Positions 40,850 through 50,800 of a stretch of DNA of 64,000 nucleotides are shown piece after piece; the first letter of the stretch is position 1, and each line of letters begins with the position of its first letter. The position numbers were made by a program, and so were the translations under genes. The stretch is from contig NZ_KQ948463.1 of the NCBI RefSeq assembly GCF_001514115.1, forward strand, positions 62,001-126,000, read 5' to 3'. This DNA comes from Streptomyces olivochromogenes (lineage in GTDB: Bacteria > Actinomycetota > Actinomycetes > Streptomycetales > Streptomycetaceae). The notes beneath the pieces are model-generated. The model was given only the letters and a program-made list of their open reading frames with translations, had not been told where the DNA came from and searched no databases.

Positions 40850-43057
40850 TCACAAAGCGATCAGGACGATGGTGAGGAGCACGGCGATCACCGCGAAGCC
40901 GACTCCCATCACACAACCCGGGTTGTTCGTCAGGTCGGAGAGCCGGGACGTGAGCGTGGGGGGTCTCGGCGGGGTGGAGGAGGGTTCCGGGGCCGTCGTG
41001 GGGGCCGGGACGATGTAGGGCGACTGGGAGGCGGGGGGCGGCTGCGGGGCGGAGGGCGACTGGGAGACGGAGGGCTGCTGGGGGACGGAGGGCGACTGGG
41101 GGACGGAGGGGGCTCGCTCGCCCCGGCTGAGCACGTCGCGCAGGATCTGCTGCCACAGGACCGGCGGCAGGTCGGGGACCTGGCCGTTCGGCGGGGCGAT
41201 GATGCTCTGGCGGAGCCAGTTGCCCCCGGTGGGGTGGCTGTCCCGGGTCATACGGTGGAGCAGCTCACGCAGATCGCGCAGATAACGTTCTTCCCGGGCC
41301 AGCGGGGCGACGGCCCAGGTGAAGAGGTCGGCGGCCCGGCTGACCATGGCCGTCCTGGAAACGGGTTCCGGTCCCTGTCCGTACGGCGTGAAGTACAGGC
41401 CGTTGTGGAGCACCTCCGCGCACAGGTCGTGCCGCATCTGCGGTCGGCGCTCCTGGACACGGCGGTCGTTCCCCAGCTCGTCGAGCAGGAGTTCCACGGA
41501 CTCCGGTGGCAGGTCGGCGGAGCGCAGCTCGCCCAGGAGCAACTCGTCGGGCAGGGTGTGCAGACGCGCCGCCAGGAGGCCGCGTTGCCTGTGGTTCGCG
41601 CGCCGATGGTCACGGAGGTCCTCGTGGAGCCCGTACTCCTCGTGGGCGGGAGTCCGGACCGGCGCCTGGCCCGGCGTCCGCAGCGGCCGCGGAGGGGCCA
41701 TGGGGGGAGAGTCCTCGGGTGCCGGGGCCGCGTAGGTGTCCGGATACGGGTCGGCGTACGAGTCCGGATACGGATCGGGATACGAGTCCGGATGCCGGTC
41801 GGTATACGAGTCCGGATGCGGGTCCGAGTACGCATCCGGGTGTGGGTCGAGGTACGGGTCGGGGTACGCGTCCGGCTTCGGGGGCCGCGGCGGGGGCGTC
41901 GTCTCGGCCCGCTCCTTGTCCTCGTTCCCGTCCCCCTTCCCATCCCCATCCCCGTGCCCGTTCCCGTGCCCGTTCCCGTTCCCGTCCCCGATCGGGCCCG
42001 GTTCCGGAGAGTGGGGCGCCTGCGCGTCGGTGCGCGGGCCGGTTCGGCGGTCGGTGCTGAGGATCTCGTTCAGCAGGACGCGCCGCCGCGCCCACTCCAG
42101 CCCCGCGCCGTCGGCGAGCTCATCGACCAGCTGGGGCACCCCGGCGGCCGCGTCGGGGTGCGCGAGGTGGTGGTCGAGAAGGTGGTCCACCAGTCGGGCG
42201 GCCGCCTTGTGCTCGAACCGGGGGGTGACCCGACGGCCCGTGACCCGGGCCAGCGGACCGGCCCCGCCCGCGTCCGGCTCCCAGCGCGGGACGCACATCA
42301 GACGCAGCTGATGGGTGTCCACCGTGTCGTGGGTGGCGAACGTCCACTCCTGCCCCAGCCAGCGCCCGAAGAGCAGGAACAGCCCCAGATACGCCACCGG
42401 CACGGCATCCTGGTCCGGCCAGCCGGGCTGCCCCTTCTCCTCCGCGAGCAGCGACACCCGCTGCGCCGGATCGCGCAGCCACTCCGCGGCGACCAGGATC
42501 AGCGCGTGCTTGACCGCCGGCAGCAGTTCCAGCATGGCCGGGAGCCGCTTGCGTGCCACCGCGTCGAGCTGGGCGCACTCGATCACGCGCAGGCGTCCGG
42601 AGGCCTTCTCGGCGGACTCCCGGCTGCCCCAGCCGCCGTAGGAGAGGCCGAGGCACTGGCGGGTCTTCAGGGTTGCGGGGTCACCGATCAGGACATGGCT
42701 GATCGTGCTGGGCCGGCCGCCGCGGTCGGTGGTGGGCCAGCGCTGGACGAGCATGACGTCGCCGTCCTGGGACACGGTGCGTACGACGCTCTGCCGTGCG
42801 GCGGCCGCACCGGACACCCACAGCAGCGGACCCAGTTCCCGGCCCAGTTCCTCGGCGCGTTCGGCCGGGCAGGAGTGGGCGACGGCCTTCATGCCGGTGC
42901 CCTGGCGGCCCTGGTTGCCGTCCCACCGGAAGACGACCTGGTGCACCGAGCCCCCGGCGCCGCCACCGCCCGGCCCCTGCGCGCCGGCCTGGTCCCCGTG
43001 GGCGGCCGGACTCCTGCGATCCCGGAAGTCGCTCACTCGATCCTGGAAGTCGCTCAC
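40850..43057 (-). CDS. Tail-anchored GTPase-associated protein 1 (GAP1-like)
   Basis: A 735-residue protein, last gene of the operon. The N-terminal part (about 38-170: VHQVVFRWDGNQGRQGTGMK, then ISHVLIGDPATLKTRQCLG) matches what I know of the GAP1-N2 domain of bacterial GTPase conflict systems; a helical GAP1-M-like region follows to about 350. Residues 350-450 are Asp/Pro/Tyr repeats; residues 460-610 are helical again, then a Ser/Pro/Gln stretch. It ends with one membrane span (CVMGVGFAVIAVLLTIVLIA), so it is tail-anchored with its bulk in the cytosol. The start GTG overlaps the stop of the GTPase gene (GTGA), which points to coupled expression and a shared complex. GAP1 naming is from memory of the family, not a search. 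Confidence 0.65.
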   Translation of the reverse strand: MSDFQDRVSDFRDRRSPAAHGDQAGAQGPGGGGAGGSVHQVVFRWDGNQGRQGTGMKAVAHSCPAERAEELGRELGPLLWVSGAAAARQSVVRTVSQDGDVMLVQRWPTTDRGGRPSTISHVLIGDPATLKTRQCLGLSYGGWGSRESAEKASGRLRVIECAQLDAVARKRLPAMLELLPAVKHALILVAAEWLRDPAQRVSLLAEEKGQPGWPDQDAVPVAYLGLFLLFGRWLGQEWTFATHDTVDTHQLRLMCVPRWEPDAGGAGPLARVTGRRVTPRFEHKAAARLVDHLLDHHLAHPDAAAGVPQLVDELADGAGLEWARRRVLLNEILSTDRRTGPRTDAQAPHSPEPGPIGDGNGNGHGNGHGDGDGKGDGNEDKERAETTPPPRPPKPDAYPDPYLDPHPDAYSDPHPDSYTDRHPDSYPDPYPDSYADPYPDTYAAPAPEDSPPMAPPRPLRTPGQAPVRTPAHEEYGLHEDLRDHRRANHRQRGLLAARLHTLPDELLLGELRSADLPPESVELLLDELGNDRRVQERRPQMRHDLCAEVLHNGLYFTPYGQGPEPVSRTAMVSRAADLFTWAVAPLAREERYLRDLRELLHRMTRDSHPTGGNWLRQSIIAPPNGQVPDLPPVLWQQILRDVLSRGERAPSVPQSPSVPQQPSVSQSPSAPQPPPASQSPYIVPAPTTAPEPSSTPPRPPTLTSRLSDLTNNPGCVMGVGFAVIAVLLTIVLIAL
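41731..41877. repeat. DPYPDSY-encoding tandem repeat inside the GAP1-like gene
   Basis: About 147 bp of degenerate tandem repeats with a 15/30-bp period (variants of TCCGGATACGGATCGGGATA). On the coding strand it gives DPHPDSYTDRHPDSYPDPYP and similar. The segment is acidic, Tyr/Pro-rich and probably unstructured; its length may vary between strains. Confidence 0.8.
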
Positions 43058-45189
43058 TTCGCCTCACCTCGCGCGGATCCCACAGCTCCCACCGCTCCCC
43101 CGGTTCCTCCGGCCCTCCCCGACGGCACCGCCTCGAACGCGGGCGCCTCTCCCACGGCGAACGCCTCCGCGCCGCCCGGCACTTCGACCATCCCGTGCAG
43201 CGCCAGCAGCGCGAGCAGCGGCTCCAGCACCCGTCGGGGCCCCGCCCCCGCCGGATAGCGGCCCTGGTCCTCCTGGCCGCCGGTGGCCGACGCGACATGC
43301 AGGGTGCACCGGCGGATCGCGTCGAAGGGACGCAGCCAGGCCGCACCGGCGTGCTGCCGCAGCAGCCCGTACACGTCCCGGCTCTCCTCACGCGTCCGTT
43401 CGGGGTCGAGGGAGGTGGCCGGTGCCCGGCCGAGCCACCGGTCGACGGGCGGCTGGAACCGCAGGAGGTCCGCCTTGCCGAGCACCATCGCGGCGGCCAC
43501 GTCCAGATACGGTCCGTTCTTCGGCAGCCGGTCGAGGACGGTGCCGAAGGCGAGGTCACCGTCCCGGTTCACCTCGACACCCCAGCGTTCCCTGGCGTGG
43601 TCCAGGTGTGGCAGCGGAAGGGCCAGCGCCGGGTCGACGACGAAGATCAGGGCGTCGATCCCGAGCAGGAAGCGCAGCGCGGCGTCGGTCCGTACGAGGT
43701 CCTCGCCGCCGAGGTCGAAGAAGGCGACCGGACGTACCTGCCCGTGGACGTCGGTGATGAGGAGGGACTCCACGAAACGCGCGAAGCCGTCCAGGCCCAG
43801 GGCGCCGGTGTGGTCGAGGACCTTGCCGTTGCGCAGCGGCTGCACCCGTTCGCGTACGAACCGCGCGTGCTGCTCAGGGTTGACGGACTGCCACTTCAGG
43901 CCGAACGGCTCCAGGCCGCCGTCGGTGATCTCCGCGATCATCTGGGTCAGCAGATGGCTCTTGCCGGTGGACGACTGGCCGACCATCGCGACGGTCAGCG
44001 GGCGGCCGTAGGTGAGGTAGGGCACCGGGATGAAGTGCTCGGGGAAGTCCCGGTCCGCGGTGCACTTCTGGACGGCACCGCGCATGACGTCCTGGCGGCG
44101 CAGGGCGTTGCCGATCGTCGAGACGTCCAGCGGCTTGTACTGCATCCTGCTGTCGGTGACGAAGAGCTGGGCGAGGTCGAGCTGGATGTTCTCCAGGCAG
44201 TACGGGCACAGCACCTGGCCGTCGCTGCTGCGCCCGGCCGGTGTCCCGGGCCCCTGGTGGGTGACGGGTGCCTGCCGTTTGAGGAGCAGCGCCTGCTCGA
44301 ACGCCTCCCGGTGCGCGCGGGTCTCGTCGGCGGGCACGGTGAGCGTGACGCGCCGGGCGGCCCCCGGCGCCAGCAGGTCGAGCAGTTGGGCGGGGGTCGG
44401 CCGGTCGGCCGCCAGCGGGGCGAAGGCGCCCCGCAACGTCTCGGCGAGCACCCGGTGTTCGCCGAGGTCGGTGGGTGCCCGGTCACCGGGGCCTGGCCGG
44501 CCGGTCACCAGCTGGTAGAGCACCTGGGCGGCGCTCCACACCGCGTCCCGGGGGTCGACGAGCCCCTCGCCCCTGCGCTGTTCGGGCGAGCAGTAGGGCG
44601 CCCGGCCCCACCGGGTCCTCGGCCGTCCGGTACGGGCCGCCCCCTCCAGTCCCCAGAGCTGGACCGAGGCGCCGTCCCAGAGCACGGTGGCGGGTGAGAT
44701 GCCCCGCAGCACCAGTTCCTGGCTGTCCAGCAGGCACAGGGCGAGCATCAGGTCGCGGGTGAGGACCCGTTGGTCGGTCGCGGACATCACATGGGTACGC
44801 GCGAGGGCGGCGCCGCGTGGCGCGGCGTACAGCAGGAACGGCTCGGCCGCGTCCAGTTCGTAGCCGACGATCCTCGGGAAGAGCGCCGTGTACTCCGTGT
44901 CGTCGAGCGCCCGGTGCAGGTGCAGGGCGGTGCCCGCCTCCGCGTCGAGCAGGGCGCGCGCGGCCGGGTTCGCCGCGTCGGCGGCGTTCAGGCGGACCTG
45001 GACACACTGCTGCCCCTCGTCGTCGAGCAGTCCGTTGCGGATCAGCTGGGGCAGCAGCGGATCGCGGCGGGACTCGGGGCCGAAGCGGACGGGGGCGACC
45101 CGGCGCCGGCCCGAGGGGACGGTGAACGCGAGCGTCTTCCAGCGCGGACCGTCCGGCTCCGTCAGGCGGGGGTGCGAGGTGCTGGTCAC
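43054..45189 (-). CDS. Pseudokinase-zinc ribbon-GTPase fusion protein
   Basis: A 711-residue protein with three parts. Residues about 20-275 look like the C-lobe of a Ser/Thr kinase: RGISPATVLWD stands where HRDLKPENVL is expected, VQLWGLEGAAR where the DFG segment is, then APYCSPEQRRGEG and DAVWSAAQVLYQLVTGRP. The catalytic Asp and DFG are missing, so it should be a pseudokinase. CPYC (328-331) and a Cys at 376 suggest a zinc ribbon. The GTPase follows: G1 VAMVGQSSTGKSHLL (404-411), G3 FFDLGGEDLV, G4 LGKADLLRF. The layout recalls the 'double-GTPase/TRAFAC' proteins of predicted conflict systems. GTG 45189 is the likely start; it overlaps the GAP1-like gene by 4 bp downstream. Confidence 0.72.
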   Translation of the reverse strand: MTSTSHPRLTEPDGPRWKTLAFTVPSGRRRVAPVRFGPESRRDPLLPQLIRNGLLDDEGQQCVQVRLNAADAANPAARALLDAEAGTALHLHRALDDTEYTALFPRIVGYELDAAEPFLLYAAPRGAALARTHVMSATDQRVLTRDLMLALCLLDSQELVLRGISPATVLWDGASVQLWGLEGAARTGRPRTRWGRAPYCSPEQRRGEGLVDPRDAVWSAAQVLYQLVTGRPGPGDRAPTDLGEHRVLAETLRGAFAPLAADRPTPAQLLDLLAPGAARRVTLTVPADETRAHREAFEQALLLKRQAPVTHQGPGTPAGRSSDGQVLCPYCLENIQLDLAQLFVTDSRMQYKPLDVSTIGNALRRQDVMRGAVQKCTADRDFPEHFIPVPYLTYGRPLTVAMVGQSSTGKSHLLTQMIAEITDGGLEPFGLKWQSVNPEQHARFVRERVQPLRNGKVLDHTGALGLDGFARFVESLLITDVHGQVRPVAFFDLGGEDLVRTDAALRFLLGIDALIFVVDPALALPLPHLDHARERWGVEVNRDGDLAFGTVLDRLPKNGPYLDVAAAMVLGKADLLRFQPPVDRWLGRAPATSLDPERTREESRDVYGLLRQHAGAAWLRPFDAIRRCTLHVASATGGQEDQGRYPAGAGPRRVLEPLLALLALHGMVEVPGGAEAFAVGEAPAFEAVPSGRAGGTGGAVGAVGSARGEAK

Positions 45190-45247
45190 CAGCGGTTGCC
45201 GTCCTCTCGGTCGTACGGGTGCGCCGGGCCGGGATGCGGGGTGCGGG

Positions 45248-47851
45248 TCACCAGCTGTCGCCGTCCTCACGGTCGTACGCGTTCTCGCGGCCGTACGCGT
45301 CCTCGCTGTCGTACGGGTGGAGGCCGTCCGCCGGGGAGTTCTGGCGGGAGCGGACGGTGTCCACCACGCCCATCCGCAGCGGGGTGAGCCGGACCAGGCC
45401 GGCGTAGCGTCCCGACGAGGTCCACAGCGTCTGCTCCGGCGGTACGCAGCCGGTGGTCCGCCAGGTCTTCTCGACCTCGTCGCGCACGGCCTCCGGCGCG
45501 AACCTGATCCACACCGCGGCCGCCGGGTCCCGGCTGAGCAGCGTTCCCTGCTCGGGTGAGGAGAGTTGGACCACGGCCTGCCGGTCCGCCTCCATGCCGA
45601 CCAGGTCGGCCACCCGGCGCGGGTCGGTGCCCAGCAGGTTCGCCGAGCCTGCCCGGGTGCGGTGGTCGGCGGCGAACGGGGGTGGGGCCAGTACTCCGTT
45701 GTGCTGGAGGTGGCGGCGGGCCGTCGAGAGCAGGTCGCGGACCCGTTCCTCGGTGCGCCGGACGGCGAGGGCACCGGCCTGGCCGCGCTCGACGGCACCC
45801 CAGTAGGGCTCCATCGCCACCATGGCGGCGTCCGTCAGATCACCGGCCAGGACGGCGACGAGCTCCGGTCCGCCCTCGCCGTTCTCACGGTCCAGCCAGC
45901 GCGGAACCCCCGCGGTGCGGTCCGCCCACGGGTCGGCGGGCCCCGCGGACTCGCCCTGCCCGCCGGGCTCGCCGGGCTCGCTCCAGGAAGCCCCGTCCTG
46001 CCAGGCGTACGCGCTCGCCCAGTCGCTGTCCCCGTCGTCGGGCACCGCGAACGCGTCCGTCTCCAGGACCGAGGTACTGGCCAGCCAGTCGTCCGCGTCG
46101 AGCGGCTCGGGACCGAGCGCGCCGGTGACCGTGGGCCGCTCGGGCTCGGGCACCGCCTCGGCGGCCGCGGCGGCGGCCGTCGCCCGCAGCATGCCGGCGA
46201 CGGACCGGGCGGCGTCGGCGCAGTGCAGGCGCTCCTCGACGGCCCAGTGTTCACGGACCGCCTCGGCCAGCAGCGCGTCGAGCCCGGCCAGGGCCTTGCG
46301 CAGCGCGGCGGTGGCGTGGAAGGCCGCCCAGGAGTCGATCGCGGCGCGCCACAGCCGGCGTGCCGTCTCCACCGCGACACCGAGGCCCACCAGGAGACCG
46401 ACGGCGCTCAGCCAGAGCGGGGGCCCGACCGCGTACGCCACCGCCACACCGGCCGCGGCGCCACCGAGTGCCGCGGCCCGGGGACCCCAGCCCCAGCGGG
46501 CCGGGCGTCCCGCGCCCCGCAGCCTGGACGCGCCGAGCAGCGCCACCGCGACGAACACCAGCGGGACGGCGATCGCCAGCACCGCCAGGGGCCCCCGCCA
46601 CAGGGCCCCGAGCAGCCCCGCCACGGCCGCCGCGGGCAGCGCGCCGCGCCCCGTGGCCACGGGGCCGTTGCCCACGGCGGGCCGCCGGGACACCGCTTCG
46701 GTGGAGTGCTCGGCGAGTTTGCGCACCAGTGCCGAACCCGGTACGGGCTCCACCCGCCCGGCCAGTCCGGTGAAGCGCTGGGCCACGGACCGCAGGGCGA
46801 GCCCCTGTCCCAGCAGCTTTCCGGCGAACTCCCGCAGGCCCTCGCCGATCCGCTCCCCCATGCCCTCGGCCGAGGGCACCCGCAGGCCGAGGGCCCCGAG
46901 CCGGGCCGCCGTCTCGGCGGCGGACGGCGCCGTACCGGAGCCGCCGCCGCGCAGGGCCGTGCCGACGAGGTCCCGGTACTCGCCGAGCGCCTGGTGCGCC
47001 TGGTCGAGGTCCGTCTCGAACGCCTGCCTGCGGGAGGCCCACAACAGCCCGGGCAGGGAGCGCAGTCCGGCCAGCGCGTCCTCGGCGTAGTCGAGGGCCC
47101 CTGCGCAGGCGGCGTAGGTGCTGTCCGCCACGCCGCCCGGCTCCCGGTGCCGTTGGTCGCGGCCGCCCCGGCCCGCCACCAGGCTCCGCAGCGGCTCCGG
47201 CAGATCGGCGCCGGAGGAGGCGGTCACCAGCAGGTCGGGGGCGAGTTCGGTGTCCTCGCCCGCGAACCTGAGGAGCGCGTCGCGCCAGGCCCGGTCGCGC
47301 ACCTCCAGCGGCAGGTCCTGCTCCAGCAGCCGCACGCCGGGCGCGGCGACGGCGTCGGGCAGCGCCCCGAGGCCGTCGAGGACCTTCAGGTAGACGTCCG
47401 GGACCGACAGCACGTCCACCAGGACGGCGAGCGCCTCCGGGGCGTCGGGCTCGGGCTGTTCCAGGGCCGTGCGCGCGGAGCGCAGATCGCCCGCCCACAG
47501 CAGGGCGGTGCCCGAGGCCCGCAGCACCGCGGGCCGTACCAGGCGCCGGTCGGGCTGGAAGGCCTCGTCCTCGCCCGCGTACGAACCGGGTGCGCTGCCC
47601 ACCAGCAGGACCAGGATCCTGACCTCGCCCACGGCCCGGTAGGCGGTGAGCAGTTCGTACTGCCGCTGGTGGTCGGTCAGCCCGGCCGGGGTGTCGACCA
47701 CCAGGAACAGCGGGTCGTCGGGTTCGGGCAGCCCGGCCCTGCCCAACTGCCGGGCGACTCCGGCCCGCAGGGCCTTGGCCGTGTCGAGTTCCGCCGCGCC
47801 GCTGCGCAGGTCCAGCTGGATGACGGTGCCGAGGTCTTCGGACGTCTTCAC
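45248..47851 (-). CDS. Large membrane protein of unknown function in GTPase operon
   Basis: An 867-residue protein. The N-terminal 200 residues look alpha/beta and GTPase-like in pattern (DPLFLVVDTPAGLTDHQRQY, then ILVLLVGSAPGSY), but no P-loop is present. A long helical region follows, then four membrane segments around 405-500 (LPAAAVAGLLGALWRGPLAV, LAIAVPLVFVAVALLG, AALGGAAAGVAVAYAVGPPL, LWLSAVGLLVGLGVAVETA). The C-terminal 350 residues are helical and acidic. The ATG overlaps the tubulin-like stop (ATGA), and 58 bp separate it from the GTPase gene. I infer a membrane platform for the complex; I do not recognise the family. Confidence 0.65.
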   Translation of the reverse strand: MKTSEDLGTVIQLDLRSGAAELDTAKALRAGVARQLGRAGLPEPDDPLFLVVDTPAGLTDHQRQYELLTAYRAVGEVRILVLLVGSAPGSYAGEDEAFQPDRRLVRPAVLRASGTALLWAGDLRSARTALEQPEPDAPEALAVLVDVLSVPDVYLKVLDGLGALPDAVAAPGVRLLEQDLPLEVRDRAWRDALLRFAGEDTELAPDLLVTASSGADLPEPLRSLVAGRGGRDQRHREPGGVADSTYAACAGALDYAEDALAGLRSLPGLLWASRRQAFETDLDQAHQALGEYRDLVGTALRGGGSGTAPSAAETAARLGALGLRVPSAEGMGERIGEGLREFAGKLLGQGLALRSVAQRFTGLAGRVEPVPGSALVRKLAEHSTEAVSRRPAVGNGPVATGRGALPAAAVAGLLGALWRGPLAVLAIAVPLVFVAVALLGASRLRGAGRPARWGWGPRAAALGGAAAGVAVAYAVGPPLWLSAVGLLVGLGVAVETARRLWRAAIDSWAAFHATAALRKALAGLDALLAEAVREHWAVEERLHCADAARSVAGMLRATAAAAAAEAVPEPERPTVTGALGPEPLDADDWLASTSVLETDAFAVPDDGDSDWASAYAWQDGASWSEPGEPGGQGESAGPADPWADRTAGVPRWLDRENGEGGPELVAVLAGDLTDAAMVAMEPYWGAVERGQAGALAVRRTEERVRDLLSTARRHLQHNGVLAPPPFAADHRTRAGSANLLGTDPRRVADLVGMEADRQAVVQLSSPEQGTLLSRDPAAAVWIRFAPEAVRDEVEKTWRTTGCVPPEQTLWTSSGRYAGLVRLTPLRMGVVDTVRSRQNSPADGLHPYDSEDAYGRENAYDREDGDSW

Positions 47852-50800
47852 TCCGGGTCACCGTCCCAGGGGTTGCGGCGGGGGCGTTCGCGCTCGCCGT
47901 CGTCGCCGTACGGGCCGGGGTCACCGGGTTCGTCCCAGGGCACGGACGGCCGGTCGGCGCCGCCGGAGCGCCCGTTGACGCGGTCGCCCCGATCACCGCG
48001 ATCACTCCGATCAACGCGGTCACTCCGATCACCGCGGTCGGCGTCGTACCCGTCGTCGTAGTCGTCCACGGACGCGCGGCGAGAGCGTTCCTCCGTGCCG
48101 CTCGGGTACTTGTCGAAGGAGGCGCGCGGTGCGGTGCCCCAGTCGTCGTCATCGGGCACGGCACGCCCGGGTTCGGGGAACTCCTTGCGGACGCGCGGCG
48201 CGGGAGTTCCGCCGCGTACGTGCTCCAGCAGCGTGCGCAGCGTCGGCTGGACGGCGCGCTGGTCCCCGAACTCGGTGTCCAGCGCGGCCGGCAGTGTCTT
48301 CGCCCAGAACTCCCACAGCGGGCGCACCCATCCCTCGACCCGCTCGCCGCCGCGCTCCCGTCGCTCGGCCAGCAGCTCCAGCTGACGCGGGGCGGTCTTC
48401 TCGACGAGTTCGACGAAGAGCGGATGCGGTTCGCTCACGCTCCTGGCCAGACCCAGCGGCTGAGCCCCCATCAGTTGACTGCAGTACTCCTCCACGGTCC
48501 GTTCGTCGTCGAGGACGGTCCAGCGTTCGTAACTGCGCAGCAGCTCCGCCCAGCTCGACACCCCGCCGGGGAAGTCCCCCAGCCGCAGCCGGACGCCGGG
48601 CACATGGGCGCCCTTCTCGGGGAACAGCCGCAGCCTCAGCCGTTCCGGCGACGACGGGTCGCCGTCCACCACGTCGACCTGGCCGTTCCACATGCAGCAC
48701 AGCAGCCGGTGCAGGATGACGCGGCGGTCCTCCTCGCTGCTGACCATCCAGCTGTCCCGGTAGCCGAGCCGCTGCCGCCAGCGCAGCACGTCCTGGGCCT
48801 GCTCGGAGTCCTTCGCCCTGGCCCACTGACGCAGCACCTTGCGGGCCTCGGGGACCTGGGTGAGGCTCATCTCGCTGCGGAAGAGGACCACGGTGACGGA
48901 GTCGCTCTCCACTCCCCGGTACTCCACGGAGTTCTTGGCGTCGGACGGCAGCCGCAGCGCCTTGCCGAGGTACTCCTGCACCTCCTCCACGGCCTGCACG
49001 CGCGGGTGGGTGACCAGGACCCGCAGCGGTCCGGTGCCCTCCGGGGTGAAGCCCACCGGCAGCAGCCCGGTCAGCTTGCGGCCGAACAGGTCGAGCGCCT
49101 CCTTGCTGACCTGGTCGGCGGCGTCCGCGTCGCCCGCCGCGGCGGCCAGCAGGGTGCCCATGGCCGGCAGCAGCGGGCGTTCCTCCAGGTGTTCGCCGCT
49201 CTCCGCGAACAGCCGGGTGATGCGGCCCTCCAGCTGTGCCTTGACGACCGCGACCGCGTTGTCCGGATTGCGGCGGCTGAGGGTGTGGACCTCGCGCCAG
49301 ATGTCCCCGTCGATCATCCTGAGCAGGAGCGCGGCCTCGTCGTCGTTCTCGCGCATTCCCTCCCGGCGGATCAGCCGGGTGACCACGTCCTCGTAGAAGT
49401 GGTTGAGGGTGCGCTGCGGCGGCAGCAGATACGAGATCCCGGTGCGGTCCTCGTACAGTTCGAGGCCCTTCTGCGCGGAGATCTTGCGTTCCTGGTCGGA
49501 GTGTTTGCGGAAGGCGTTGACCAGGCGTCCGAGGTCGGCCCCGGCGGTGGCCGCCGGGGGCTGCCACTGCTGCTGCTGTTCCCGCCAGGCCTCGTGCCAC
49601 ACGGTCCGGCTGCGCCACTGGTACCAGAGGTCCTGCTCCTGGAGCGCCGCCTGTACGTCGTCGTCGCCCCAACGGGCCGGTGACATACCGGCCAGCCGCC
49701 CCTTGATCCTGGGCGTCTTGGGCGGCTGATCGGTCACGCCCGGCGGGCGCTGGGGGGCGCGGGAGCGGCTGTCGAGCATGCCGAGGAAGCCGATCCGGGC
49801 GATCGCCTCGTCGCTGCCGGGGACGCCTCTGACGATGCGTTCGGCGAGGAAGGGGTCCACGGTCTGGAGGAGTTTGTCGATGGCGGGGCGCGGGGCGAAA
49901 CGGTCGGCCATCGAGGCGGCCTGGCGGTCGGCGAGGGACTGGAGGTCGGACAGCAGGCGCTGCATGTCCGCGACCCGTTCGCCGAGCGCCTGCTCGATGG
50001 CCTTGCCGCCGCGCGGCAGCGGATCGGGTTCCGGGACGGCCAACTGGGCTCGTTCCCACAGCTCTTCGAGGTGGGAGTCGGCGAACAGCTGCCGGATCAG
50101 CGGCACCGCGTTGTCGCGCAGCGCGGTACGGGGCCGCTCCACGAGGTCGGTGACCGCCTCCCGCAGCAGTCGGCCGGCCACCAGGTCGGCCAGTTGGTCC
50201 ATGGGGGCGGTCATGGACGCCACCAGGCTGGTGGAGACGCCCTGCCGGCCGATGCCGGTGGGGGACACGGCGCTGCGGTGCACACCCCGGTTGATGAAGC
50301 TGGCGGCGAAGGTCTGGAAGTCGTCGTCGGTCGCCGTCGCCCGGCCCCTGGGGCGGCTGTCGCCCAGTTCGGTGCCGATCAGCGACATCACCAGGGAGAC
50401 GATGGAGCGGCGCAGGTCGTCCTGGCGGATGCCGGCGGTCGGGCTGAACAGGAAGGCGGTGGGCAGGATGCCGCTGCGCAGCCGGATCGGTGTGGTGCCC
50501 GGGTAGCGGATGCCGAGCCCGGAGTCGAGGTCGAGGTCCAGGTCGCCGATCTCCGTTCCCTCGCTCGGCGCGTTCTGCGCGTCGACCAGCCGGAACAGGT
50601 CGACCAGCGCGCGGGCCGCGTTGAGTTCCGCCTCCCGTCCGCCGCCGCCCGCCGAGGAGAACGAGGACGGCATGACGACCAGCGGGTAGATCTTCACCCC
50701 GTCGAAGCGGCGCAGCTGGAAGGCGTGGTTGATGAGGTGCAGATAGTCCAGGAAGATCCCGGCGCCGGTGCCTCCGGCCACCGAGAACGCGACGAACACG

